This document shows, in pieces, positions 17,501 through 23,678 of a stretch of DNA of 32,848 nt. The notes under the pieces are model-generated. The model made no database searches and was not told where the DNA came from. It saw only the letters and a program-made list of their open reading frames with translations. Each line of letters opens with the position of its first letter. The first letter of the stretch is position 1. The DNA is from Mitsuaria sp. GD03876. GTDB lineage: Bacteria > Pseudomonadota > Gammaproteobacteria > Burkholderiales > Burkholderiaceae_C. Location: positions 1 through 32,848 of the forward strand of contig NZ_JAOCCU010000062.1 in the NCBI RefSeq assembly GCF_029840635.1. Reading direction: 5' to 3'. The position numbers were made by a program, and so were the translations under genes.

Positions 17501-18311
17501 CGCCGTCAGTCGAGAACTCCCATTTCCCGCCCGATTCCAGACCGCCGACCTTCACCGAGCCGCTGGCGTTGATCGCCTCCGCGCCGCTGCTGGTCGAGAC
17601 TTTCGGTGCTTCCGCGACCGTGTCCTTGACGACGGTCACCACCACCGGCTCGCTGCGATTGCCGCTCTTGTCGATCTGCACGATCGAGACGCTGTTGTTG
17701 CCTTCAGCCAAGCTGCCTGCCGGGATGGAGTCGCCGTTGCCCGGCGTCCAGGTCTTGCCGCCGTCGGTGGAGAACTCCCACTTCCCGCCCGACTCCAGGC
17801 CGCCGACCTTCACCGAACCATCGGCTTTGATCGCCTCGCCACCGTCCACGGTGGGCGGCTCTGGCACTCCTGGGCCATCGGGGGCCTTGGGTTCATCAGG
17901 CTTGATCGGCGATGGCGGCTTCGCCGATTCGGACTTGCCACCGCCTGCCGCCGCCGCGGCGCCAGCCAGCCCCGCCGCCCCGAGCCCGAGAGCAGCCAGG
18001 TTCAGGCCCGACAGCGCCGGTGCGGCTTGCGCGACCGTACCGGCGCCCGCATTCGTCAGCCCGGCATCCGACGCCAACTCCTGGGCGGTCGTCGGCGTCT
18101 CGGCAGTTGCCGGCTGTTCGTCGACCCCTCGCGGCACGTCCGTGGCGGGCGCCTCGGGCGCGTTCCCCTGTGAGATCAGGTTGGACGCCTGGTCATCCTC
18201 CACGCGTTTGCCAAGGTGCTTCGTTCGACGGGAAACCCTGTCGGTCGTGCTGTCCGCCTTGGCGGAGGACGTGGTGATTTTCGGATCTGGAGACTCGGGC
18301 AGTTGGCGCAT
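14550..18311 (-). CDS. Large Ig-like-repeat adhesin with type I secretion C-terminus
   Basis: This 1253-residue protein looks like a cell-surface or biofilm adhesin of the Bap/RTX-adhesin kind. Residues 1-100 are polar, with no signal peptide. A hydrophobic Ala/Leu/Gly stretch (about 101-122) and glycine linker follow, then a Pro-rich spacer. Nine Ig-like repeats of about 85 residues fill about 151-915; their shared pattern is GLESGG-W-FS--GG, an N-I or N-V strand, then D-AGN/SGNRSEP and VVKD. A unique region (about 916-1130) leads to a C-terminal secretion module with GGRGADTF (about 1155-1162) and the YSKAEGDVLDLSQLL pattern typical of type I substrates. No ABC exporter, membrane-fusion protein or TolC gene lies in the window. 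The start has only a weak GGAA site. Confidence 0.85.
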   Translation of the reverse strand: MRQLPESPDPKITTSSAKADSTTDRVSRRTKHLGKRVEDDQASNLISQGNAPEAPATDVPRGVDEQPATAETPTTAQELASDAGLTNAGAGTVAQAAPALSGLNLAALGLGAAGLAGAAAAAGGGKSESAKPPSPIKPDEPKAPDGPGVPEPPTVDGGEAIKADGSVKVGGLESGGKWEFSTDGGKTWTPGNGDSIPAGSLAEGNNSVSIVQIDKSGNRSEPVVVTVVKDTVAEAPKVSTSSGAEAINASGSVKVGGLESGGKWEFSTDGGKTWNPGSGDSVPAGSLAEGNNSVSIVQIDKSGNRSEPVVVTVVKDTVAEAPKVSTSSGAEAINASGSVKVGGLESGGKWEFSTDGGKTWNPGSGDSVPAGSLAEGSNSISIVQIDKSGNRSEPVAINVVKDSVAPTKPSFTTTSANATVNGAGAVIVSGLESGGQWNFSVNGGAAKPGQGYTIAADQLTEGSNKITVTNKDAAGNESSTSFEVVKDSVAPNKPSFTTTSANATVNPAGAVTIGGLESGGQWSFSVNGGAATPGQGNTIAANHLVEGVNKITITSKDAAGNESSNSFEVIKDSVAPTKPTYTTSGSNATVNAAGAVTIGGLEYGGQWNFSVNGGVAKPGQGYTIAADQLTEGINKITITSKDAAGNESSNSFEVTKDSVAPTKPTYTTSGSNATVNAAGAVTIGGLESGGQWSFSVNGGAANPGQGNTIAANHLVEGINKITITSKDAAGNESSNSFEVTKDSVAPTKPTYTTSGSNATVNAAGAVTIGGLESGGQWSFSVNGGAATPGQGNTIAANHLVEGINKITVTNKDAAGNESSDSFEVTKDSVAPTKPTLVTSTGSDVLNATGQVSINGLESGATWQYSVNAGKTWQQGQGQALSASALAVGTSTLSVRQIDAAGNIGAETAMQVTRKAFVPLTVSLLNDTGSSAVDNVTSDPTLVVRGEPGAAFGLYLTNGNPGSLPATRLREEGMLVYPTSNGTVAARLYPEDKWGEMRYELRHGDGSPSQWLTVIWDKSKPLSATHAVGSAEFSVEPMRWDGSMIKGYGPSNISYTSTIQYRSLDAAVKNGSGGEISADGVFQMDGNAPASTGLFELRTINTAGTSQVVKYSDAGLQSFATVVMLQDGKVQKSHLVQGGAQADTLAATDQFDTMAGGRGADTFRWGAAARGMDLVLDYSKAEGDVLDLSQLLQGFQGANLGQFVQKEIRSDGYVRLLVDVQGAGDFAHAELTVLLAPPAGTDIQIRTSTGISVI
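15570..17861 (-). repeat. Nine tandem repeats of about 255 bp within the adhesin gene
   Basis: Nine in-frame units encode the Ig-like domains. Three subtypes are visible: units 1-3 (KWEFSTDGGKTW), units 4-8 (QW[NS]FSVNGGA) and a diverged unit 9 (TWQYSVNAGKTW). Units 2 and 3 are nearly identical at DNA level across about 250 bp, as are parts of units 6-8, indicating recent duplication or conversion. Such repeats can gain or lose units by recombination and may also be mis-assembled. Confidence 0.9.
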
Positions 18312-18505
18312 GGTTGCTTCCGGAAAAAGGACAGCGCGGAGTCTCCAAATCCGTCCGTCACCGGAACATCACCTCCATGCGCAGTTCCCTCGGTCGCGAC
18401 CGACTCTCTCCCTCCGGTCTCTCCTTCATGAAAGTCAGCGCGCCGTCGAACCCTTGCGAAACCGCGACTGGATTTGAGTAGCCCCCACCTGATCCTGGAA
18501 ATGCA

Positions 18506-18530
18506 AACGCCCCGCTCGAGGCGGGGCGTT
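18506..18530 (-). terminator. Probable intrinsic terminator after the S46 peptidase gene
   Basis: AACGCCCCGC and GCGGGGCGTT form a perfect 10-bp stem with a TCGAG loop. On the minus strand the stem is followed by a T-rich stretch (TTTGCATTT). It lies about 60 nt beyond the peptidase stop and before the adhesin start, so it probably insulates the two minus-strand genes. Confidence 0.7.
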
Positions 18531-18558
18531 CTTCATGGCGCGAACCGTCCGCGCCTGC

Positions 18559-18579
18559 CGCGATCACCGCGTGATCGCG
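18559..18579 (-). other. Hairpin just after the S46 peptidase stop codon
   Basis: CGCGATCAC and GTGATCGCG form a perfect 9-bp stem with a CGC loop, about 10 nt past the peptidase stop. There is no T tract, so it is more likely a 3'-end-stabilising hairpin or protein site than a terminator on its own. Confidence 0.5.
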
Positions 18580-18589
18580 ATGGCGCCGA

Positions 18590-20752
18590 TCACAGCGCGT
18601 TCATTTCCTTCAGCAGCCGGTCGGCCTTGTCGACCACCTTCATCTGCCACAGCATGTAGCGCGCATCCAGGCAGATGCTGCGGTTCATGTGGTCGTTGAA
18701 GTCCCAGTCCGAGATCACCGCGTCCAGCGTGCCGTCGAACAGCAGCCCGACCAGCTCGCCATTGCCGTTGAGCACCGGCGAGCCCGAGTTGCCGCCCGTC
18801 GTGTCCAGCGTCGCCAGGAAGTTCACCGGCACCGAGTCCAGCGCCTTCACGCCGTACTTGTCGAAGCGGCGCGCCTTGATGGCGGCCAGTTGCTCGGCGG
18901 GCGCGTCGAACTCGCCGCTGCCGGTGTGCTTGGCCACGATGCCGCGCAGCGTCGTGAACGCCGTCCAGGTCGTGCCGTCCACGCCCGGGGTGCGGCCCTT
19001 GACCTGGCCGAAGGCCACGCGCAGCGTGCTGTTCGCGTCCGGATAGACCGGCTGGCCGCGGCTGGCCCTGAAGTCGATCTCGGCCTGCATCGTCGCGGCA
19101 TAGGCCTGCTGCAGCCGGCCCGCCAGGTCCTTGTCGCGGTCCTCGCGCGCCTGCTCGTCGGCGTGCAGCGCCACGGCGGCCTTCACCAGCGTGTCGGTGC
19201 TGGCCTCGAAGGCGGCCGCGTCACGCGTCAGCCAGGCGGCGCGTTCGGTCTTGTCGGTCAGCTTCGTGCCCGCATACAGCGCGTCCACGCGCGCGGCCAC
19301 GGCAGCGGCATCCATGCCGGCCTTCACGCCCAGCGCGCCCAGGAACGCCGTGTTCAGTTGATCCGCCGGCTGCGCCAGGTACTGCGTCAGGAAGTGGCTC
19401 ACGACCTTCTTGTCGGTGGCCTCGTCGAAGCGGCGACCCAGCGCCTCCAGCGCCTGGCGGCGGCGCAGCTGGTCACGGTCCTGGAAGCCGGCCTTGCGCT
19501 CGGCATCGGGCTTCTTGCGCTCCAGGGCCTGCTCGTAGAGCTCGGTGGCGCCCTTGAGCGGGCTCGGCGTCGCGTAGCTCAGCAGGAACTCGCGGCGCGT
19601 GATGGCCTGGCGCTCGGCGATCAGGCGATCAACCTCGGCCAGCGACGGCGCGTAGGTCGCGCGGCGCTTGGCGTCGGCCTCGACCCACGCCTTCATCGCG
19701 TCGAACCCGGCCTGCTTGCGCGCCAGGATGTCGCTGCCCGCGTAGCTGGCCATCTGGCCTTGGTAGTTCTTGTAGTAGTTGTTGACGCCGGCGACGGTGT
19801 TGGCCAGCTGGATCTCGGCATCGCGGCGGCCCGCGGTCGCCTCCTTGATCAGCTCGAGCTGCTCGCCCATCGCCTTGACGCGATGCGGGAAGTCCCAGGC
19901 GAAGGCGAAGTCCACTTCCTTGGGCAAGCGGTGGCGGTTGGTGCGGCCCGGATAACCGGCCACGGCGACGAAGTCGCCTTCGTTCAGCGGCGCGCTCGCC
20001 AGCTTCAGGAACTGCGAGGGCTGGAACGGCTTGTTGTCCTTGCTGAAGTCCGCCGGCTTGCCGTCCGGACCGACGTAGGCGCGGTAGAAGCTGTAGTCGC
20101 CGGTGTGGCGCGGCCACATCCAGTTGTCGGTGTCGCCGCCGAACACGCCGACGCCTTCGGCCGGCGCGTGGACCAGGCGGACGTCGCGGATCTCGAGCTG
20201 CTTGGTCAGCTGGTACATCAGCCCGCCGTAGAACGCGCCCACCGAGCAGCGGTGCCCGGCGTCCTTCTCGCAGGCGGTGACCAGGGCCTTCTCGTTGGCC
20301 TCGATCGCGTCGATGCGGGCCTTGCCCTGCAGCGCGGCGGTCTTCTTGTCGATCACCCGGTCGGTGACGTCGCTCAGCGCGACGGTCACCAGGATGCGGC
20401 TGCCCGGCGCGGCGGGCAGTTCGTCGGCCAGCGACGCGGCCAGGAAGCCCTGCTTGAGCAGGTCCTTCTGCGGCGTCGAGTTGTACTGGATGCTGCCGAA
20501 GGCGCAGTGGTGGTTGGTCACCACCAGGCCCTGCGGCGACACGAACGAGGCGGTGCAGCCGCCCAGGCTGACGACGGCGCCCATCGGATAACCCAGCGGC
20601 TGCGACAGCCGCGCGGGGTCGATCTTCAGTCCCGAGGCCTTCATTTCCTTGGCCACCAGCGGCAGTTGCTGCGGCATCCACATGCCCTCGTTGGCCTGGG
20701 CTCCACCGGCCGCGGCGCCCAATGCCAGCGCGGCCCACATCACTCGATTCAT
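18590..20752 (-). CDS. S46-family dipeptidyl-peptidase (DPP7/DPP11-like), secreted
   Basis: Family S46 enzymes are chymotrypsin-fold serine peptidases that remove dipeptides from peptide N-termini in the periplasm or at the surface. The 720-residue protein starts with a clear signal peptide (MNRVMWAALALGAAAGGAQA, cleavage near residue 20). It then shows the N-terminal ANEGMWMPQQ, the catalytic His in VVTNHHCAFGS (about 77-87), GGDTDNWMWPRHTGDY (206-220) with the catalytic Asp, and the nucleophile in TTGGNSGSPV near residue 655. After it comes GLLFDG; glycine there is linked to hydrophobic P1 preference (DPP7-like) and arginine to acidic preference (DPP11-like), so the former is more likely. 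AGGAG lies 8 nt before the ATG. Two hairpins follow the stop. Confidence 0.93.
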   Translation of the reverse strand: MNRVMWAALALGAAAGGAQANEGMWMPQQLPLVAKEMKASGLKIDPARLSQPLGYPMGAVVSLGGCTASFVSPQGLVVTNHHCAFGSIQYNSTPQKDLLKQGFLAASLADELPAAPGSRILVTVALSDVTDRVIDKKTAALQGKARIDAIEANEKALVTACEKDAGHRCSVGAFYGGLMYQLTKQLEIRDVRLVHAPAEGVGVFGGDTDNWMWPRHTGDYSFYRAYVGPDGKPADFSKDNKPFQPSQFLKLASAPLNEGDFVAVAGYPGRTNRHRLPKEVDFAFAWDFPHRVKAMGEQLELIKEATAGRRDAEIQLANTVAGVNNYYKNYQGQMASYAGSDILARKQAGFDAMKAWVEADAKRRATYAPSLAEVDRLIAERQAITRREFLLSYATPSPLKGATELYEQALERKKPDAERKAGFQDRDQLRRRQALEALGRRFDEATDKKVVSHFLTQYLAQPADQLNTAFLGALGVKAGMDAAAVAARVDALYAGTKLTDKTERAAWLTRDAAAFEASTDTLVKAAVALHADEQAREDRDKDLAGRLQQAYAATMQAEIDFRASRGQPVYPDANSTLRVAFGQVKGRTPGVDGTTWTAFTTLRGIVAKHTGSGEFDAPAEQLAAIKARRFDKYGVKALDSVPVNFLATLDTTGGNSGSPVLNGNGELVGLLFDGTLDAVISDWDFNDHMNRSICLDARYMLWQMKVVDKADRLLKEMNAL

Positions 20753-20970
20753 TCGCGGGACTCCTGTCCACCTCTTTGAGAAGGGGCGAACCATACACGA
20801 GCGAACCACCCCGCTCCCGTGCCGGTCGACACCCATGCGGCATCCCGCATTGCGGGATAACCCGCCCTTCCGCTCGGGCTCCAAGTTCTGGGGATGGGGA
20901 AATCCTGACTCCAAACTTACACTGCCGACCTTCGTCGCCGCCGCCCGAATTCGTCGTCCAGGAGCCCGCC

Positions 20971-21234
20971 ATGACTCTCAAGCAGCTCAGCCAGGTGAAG
21001 CGCTGGATGGTGATGCACAGCGCGCGTCACCCGGTGGAGCTGGGGGTATGGAATGGGGTCCTGACGATCTGGATGTTGGGGTTCATGGGTGTTCCGGGCG
21101 CGTTATTGCTCAAGGCGTGGATCGCACTGCCGTTGTGCCTCGTGGCCTGGATGCTGCCGATGGCTTACACGGGCAGCCGCAAGCGGCTGCATCGTTCGGG
21201 CCGCCTCCGCTGCGACTGGTTGACAGCGCTCTAA
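20971..21234 (+). CDS. Small membrane protein of unknown function (87 aa)
   Basis: I do not recognise this protein. It begins MTLKQLSQVKRWMVMHSARH and has two likely membrane segments (about 25-45, VWNGVLTIWMLGFMGVPGALL, and 48-66, AWIALPLCLVAWMLPMAY), then a basic tail (GSRKRLHRSGRLR). Coding status is supported by CAGGAG 6 nt before the ATG and by a TACACT hexamer (20918-20923) that would give a leader of about 40 nt. It is divergent from the S46 peptidase gene across a 218-bp gap. Function cannot be inferred from its neighbours. Confidence 0.65.
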   Translation: MTLKQLSQVKRWMVMHSARHPVELGVWNGVLTIWMLGFMGVPGALLLKAWIALPLCLVAWMLPMAYTGSRKRLHRSGRLRCDWLTAL

Positions 21235-21280
21235 CCGCGCTCTGGCGGCGCATGTGGTTTGCCGAGCACCGCGGTCTTGC

Positions 21281-21370
21281 GCAGGCCGGCGGCGCCGGTG
21301 CCCCACGGAGCGAATTCCGAGCGGCGAGGAGGAGATTGAGCGGAGTGGGGCACCGGCGTCGCCGGCCTGC
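21281..21370. repeat. 26-bp near-perfect inverted repeat around a 38-nt loop
   Basis: The left arm (21281-21306, beginning GCAGGCCGGC and ending GGTGCCCCAC) and the right arm (21345-21370, beginning GTGGGGCACC and ending GCCGGCCTGC) are complementary at 25 of 26 positions. The purine-rich loop contains GAGGAGGAG. The whole sits in the 200-bp gap before the methyltransferase gene. It could be an interspersed palindromic (REP-like) element, a bidirectional terminator without T tract, or a structured leader. Which is unknown without a genome-wide search. Confidence 0.7.
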
Positions 21371-21398
21371 TGCTCGGTCCCCGAGCGCCCCGAGCGCC

Positions 21399-21427
21399 TT
21401 GACATCATCGTCACTTCTGACGATGAT
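21399..21427 (+). promoter_or_regulatory. Candidate promoter with embedded palindrome, methyltransferase operon
   Basis: A consensus -35 TTGACA (21399-21404) is 17 bp from GATGAT (21422-21427), which is 7 nt before the ATG at 21435. A perfect inverted repeat, ATCATCGTCA (21404-21413) and TGACGATGAT (21418-21427) around CTTC, fills the spacer and the -10. A protein bound there would exclude RNA polymerase, so a repressor operator is likely. Confidence 0.55.
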
Positions 21428-21434
21428 TCGCCGC

Positions 21435-22127
21435 ATGAAGTATCCAGGCGGCAAGGGCAAGACGTTCCAGCACGTCATCAACCTGATGCCTCCGCACCGG
21501 GTGTACATCGAGACGCATGTGGGTGGCGGGGCGGTCCTGCGCCACAAGCTGCCGGCGGCGCGTTCGATCGCCATCGATGCTGACGAGCGGGTGATCGCGC
21601 GTTGGCGCGCGATGGCGTTGCCGGGGGTCGAGCTCGTGCATGGCCGCGCCGAGGAGTTTCTCGCGCGGCATGTGTTCGAGGGTGACGAGCTGGTCTACGT
21701 GGACCCGCCCTATCATCCGGAGACGCGACGCCAGACGCGCATCTACCGGCATGAATACGGCGCCTCGGATCATGAGGCGCTGCTGGCCGTGCTGGTGGCG
21801 TTGCCGTGCCGGGTGATCGTGTCGGGGTATGCGCATCCGACCTATGACGCGCTCCTGCGGGGGTGGCGCACGGTGGTGTTCCAGGCGAAGACCCATACCG
21901 ACGTGCGCACGGAGACCTTGTGGTTCAACTTCGAGCCGCCCGAGATGCTTCATGACAGCCGGCATCGCGGGGCCAACTTCCGCGAGCGCCAGACCAACAA
22001 GCGGCGTCTCGAACGCCTTCAAGAGCGTGTCCATGCCATGGATCCGGTCGAGCGCGCCGCGTTCGCCCAATGGCTGAACACCACCTATCCAGCCGCTCAG
22101 AGAAGCGGTGTTTCCGCAGTCCCATGA
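21435..22127 (+). CDS. D12-class N6-adenine DNA methyltransferase (orphan)
   Basis: This 230-residue protein belongs to the D12 (Dam-like) class that methylates adenine N6 in DNA using S-adenosylmethionine. Motif X/I is MKYPGGKGKTFQHVINL with IETHVGGGAVLRHK (about 25-38), and catalytic motif IV is VDPPYHPETR (about 89-98). The C-terminus (about 178-215) is basic and helical (NFRERQTNKRRLERLQERV). It is shorter than E. coli Dam (278 residues) and resembles the compact forms common in phages and mobile elements. An ATG 12 nt upstream (21423) is possible, but it overlaps the -10-like sequence. No restriction endonuclease is adjacent. Its stop overlaps the glycosylase ATG as ATGA, so the two proteins are translationally coupled. 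The recognition site is unknown. Confidence 0.88.
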   Translation: MKYPGGKGKTFQHVINLMPPHRVYIETHVGGGAVLRHKLPAARSIAIDADERVIARWRAMALPGVELVHGRAEEFLARHVFEGDELVYVDPPYHPETRRQTRIYRHEYGASDHEALLAVLVALPCRVIVSGYAHPTYDALLRGWRTVVFQAKTHTDVRTETLWFNFEPPEMLHDSRHRGANFRERQTNKRRLERLQERVHAMDPVERAAFAQWLNTTYPAAQRSGVSAVP

Positions 22128-22960
22128 CCCAGATCGTCGCCATCGTTTCCCGCCACGGTTCCCTTAGACAAGACCTCCCCGATCCCGATCAATTCCTGCT
22201 CGCCGGCGTGCGCTGGGGCGCCGTCGAGGAGTTCCCCACGCCCGCGTACTGGACGCGCCAGGCGCTGACGCACCGGCTCGAGGTGCCGGCGCCTGTCGCG
22301 TCGGGGCGCTCGCTGGCCGAGGAGGTCGGCGCGTCGCTGCTGGGCGGGCCCGGCATTCCGGCGGCCGTCGGGCTGGCGGCGTTCGCGCGGGTGCGCGAGC
22401 GCGGCGCCTTCGTGCAGCCCGGCGTGTCCGAGACCACGCTGACCGCCTGGCTCAGCGAGCCGCTGGACGTGCAGGGCAAGCCGCTGGATTTCCGTTTCGC
22501 GGCGCAGAAGGCGCGCCACCTGGCGGCGGTGATGCCGGCGCTGCTGTCGGCGCCGGACTTCGACGCCGGCCAGGAGGTGCGCAACTGGCTGATGGCGCTG
22601 CCGGGCGTCGGACCGAAGACGGCCTCGGCGATCGTGCGCGGCTGGGCGGCGTCGGAGGAGGTCGCGCTGCTGGACACGCACCTGCTGCGTGTCGGGCAGG
22701 TGATCGGGCTGTTCTCGCGCAAGTTGAGCGTCGAGCGCCATTACCTCGAGGCCGAGGCGCGGCTGCTCAAGCTGTGCGCGGCGATGGACGTGAGGCCCTC
22801 GGAGCTGGAAGCGGTGGTCGCGGCGGAGATGAGCCGCTCGCCGGAGACGGCGCGTTTCCTCGTCGATCACCTGAAGGCGACGGAGCCGGCGGCCAAGCCC
22901 TCGCCCCGCGCCCGGGCGATGCGCGAGCCCGAGCAGATCGCGCTCGTGTTCACGGCCTGA
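22124..22960 (+). CDS. HhH-GPD superfamily DNA glycosylase
   Basis: The 278-residue protein is a base-excision glycosylase of the helix-hairpin-helix superfamily. The HhH is LMALPGVGPKTASAIV (about 156-171), in which Lys165 sits where EndoIII/Ogg enzymes carry the Schiff-base lysine. ALLDTHLLRVG (about 181-191) supplies the catalytic Asp184, so a bifunctional glycosylase/AP-lyase is likely. There is no C-terminal four-cysteine iron-sulfur motif, so it is not a standard Nth or MutY. The N-terminal 120 residues show no motif I recognise and may bind the damaged or modified base. Translation is coupled to the upstream methyltransferase through an ATGA overlap, suggesting a joint role in DNA modification or its surveillance. 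The substrate is unknown. Confidence 0.82.
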   Translation: MTQIVAIVSRHGSLRQDLPDPDQFLLAGVRWGAVEEFPTPAYWTRQALTHRLEVPAPVASGRSLAEEVGASLLGGPGIPAAVGLAAFARVRERGAFVQPGVSETTLTAWLSEPLDVQGKPLDFRFAAQKARHLAAVMPALLSAPDFDAGQEVRNWLMALPGVGPKTASAIVRGWAASEEVALLDTHLLRVGQVIGLFSRKLSVERHYLEAEARLLKLCAAMDVRPSELEAVVAAEMSRSPETARFLVDHLKATEPAAKPSPRARAMREPEQIALVFTA

Positions 22961-23055
22961 GCGACCCACCGCCCTCCCACCCTGGCAATCGGACCAGCGG
23001 GAGCGCGCGACGGGATTGTTGGCGCTGGTGGGATTCACATGGCAACGGCAGCCCG

Positions 23056-23084
23056 TTGATCAGTGCCGGGACGCCCACAAGAAT
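23056..23084 (+). promoter_or_regulatory. Candidate promoter of the DoxX gene (TTGATC-17-AAGAAT)
   Basis: TTGATC (23056-23061) and AAGAAT (23079-23084) have an ideal 17-bp spacing, and the latter ends 6 nt before the ATG at 23091. This again predicts a leaderless transcript. The preceding 100 bp after the glycosylase stop show nothing else I can name. Confidence 0.4.
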
Positions 23085-23090
23085 CCCGCC

Positions 23091-23612
23091 ATGCCTGCCA
23101 CCTCCGCCTCCGCCTCCGACGTCCCGCCTCATAACGTCTCCGCCCTCGGAGCGCGGGCCATGAAGCTGCTCGACCGACTCGAGCCCTGGGGCTACACCGC
23201 GCTGCGGCTGGCCTACGCGGCCATCCTGCTGACCCACGGCCTGCCCAAGGCGCTGCGCGTGCCGCATGGCTCGGTGGCGGATCCGTTGATGGCGACGACC
23301 GGGATGATCCAGCGCACGCTCGACGTGCCGTTCGCCTTCGAGCTGGCGATCCTCGTGACGCTGCTCGAGACCGTGGGCGCGCTGCTGCTCGGCGCCGGCG
23401 TGTTCACGCGGGTCGTCGCGGCGGCGCTCGTCGGCGAGATGCTGGGGATCTGCCTGGCCATGGGACCGACCTGGCCCTGGGCCGATCGCGGTATCGAGTA
23501 CCCCGTGTTCCTCGCCGCGCTGGCCGCCTACATCGCCCTGCGCGGGCCGGGTCCGCACACCGTCGCGGCACTGTGGCGAGCGCGACGTCCCGGGCGTCGC
23601 ACCGCAGGCTGA
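23091..23612 (+). CDS. DoxX-family membrane protein
   Basis: DoxX-family proteins are four-helix inner-membrane proteins; members have been linked to thiosulfate oxidation or redox stress, but most are uncharacterised. The 173-residue protein has the family opening LRLAYAAILLTHGLPKAL (about 38-55) and further membrane segments at about 82-103, 106-125 and 138-151. The ETVGALLLGAGVFTRVVAAAL segment joining helices 2 and 3 is typical. The first 25 residues are polar and the tail is Arg-rich. Start 23091 is preferred to an in-frame upstream ATG (23016) because a promoter-like sequence lies directly before it. It converges on comEC with 66 bp between the stops. Confidence 0.85.
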   Translation: MPATSASASDVPPHNVSALGARAMKLLDRLEPWGYTALRLAYAAILLTHGLPKALRVPHGSVADPLMATTGMIQRTLDVPFAFELAILVTLLETVGALLLGAGVFTRVVAAALVGEMLGICLAMGPTWPWADRGIEYPVFLAALAAYIALRGPGPHTVAALWRARRPGRRTAG

Positions 23613-23678
23613 CCGCCCCTCGCGCCTTCCCCATCGACACCGCCCTGCCGCGCGACAAGGCGAGCACGGGATCCTGGC

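Noticed and set aside
15570-17861. Regular repeats that might suggest a CRISPR-like array.
   Set aside because: Units are about 255 bp, in frame and protein-coding; there are no short repeats with unique spacers and no cas genes.
15237-18173. A 978-codon open frame on the plus strand across the adhesin gene.
   Set aside because: It is the mirror of the repeats in the real minus-strand adhesin, has Arg/Asp/His-biased noise-like sequence, and no Shine-Dalgarno site or recognisable domain.
18312-18480. A 23-codon leader peptide (beginning MKERPEGE) upstream of the adhesin gene.
   Set aside because: A short frame with a nearby purine stretch exists, but there is no run of regulatory codons or attenuator structure to support it.
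21235-21422. N-terminal extension of the methyltransferase through the inverted-repeat region.
   Set aside because: The frame is open, but the sequence is Arg/Ser/Ala noise, and the family core starts at MKYPGGKGK.
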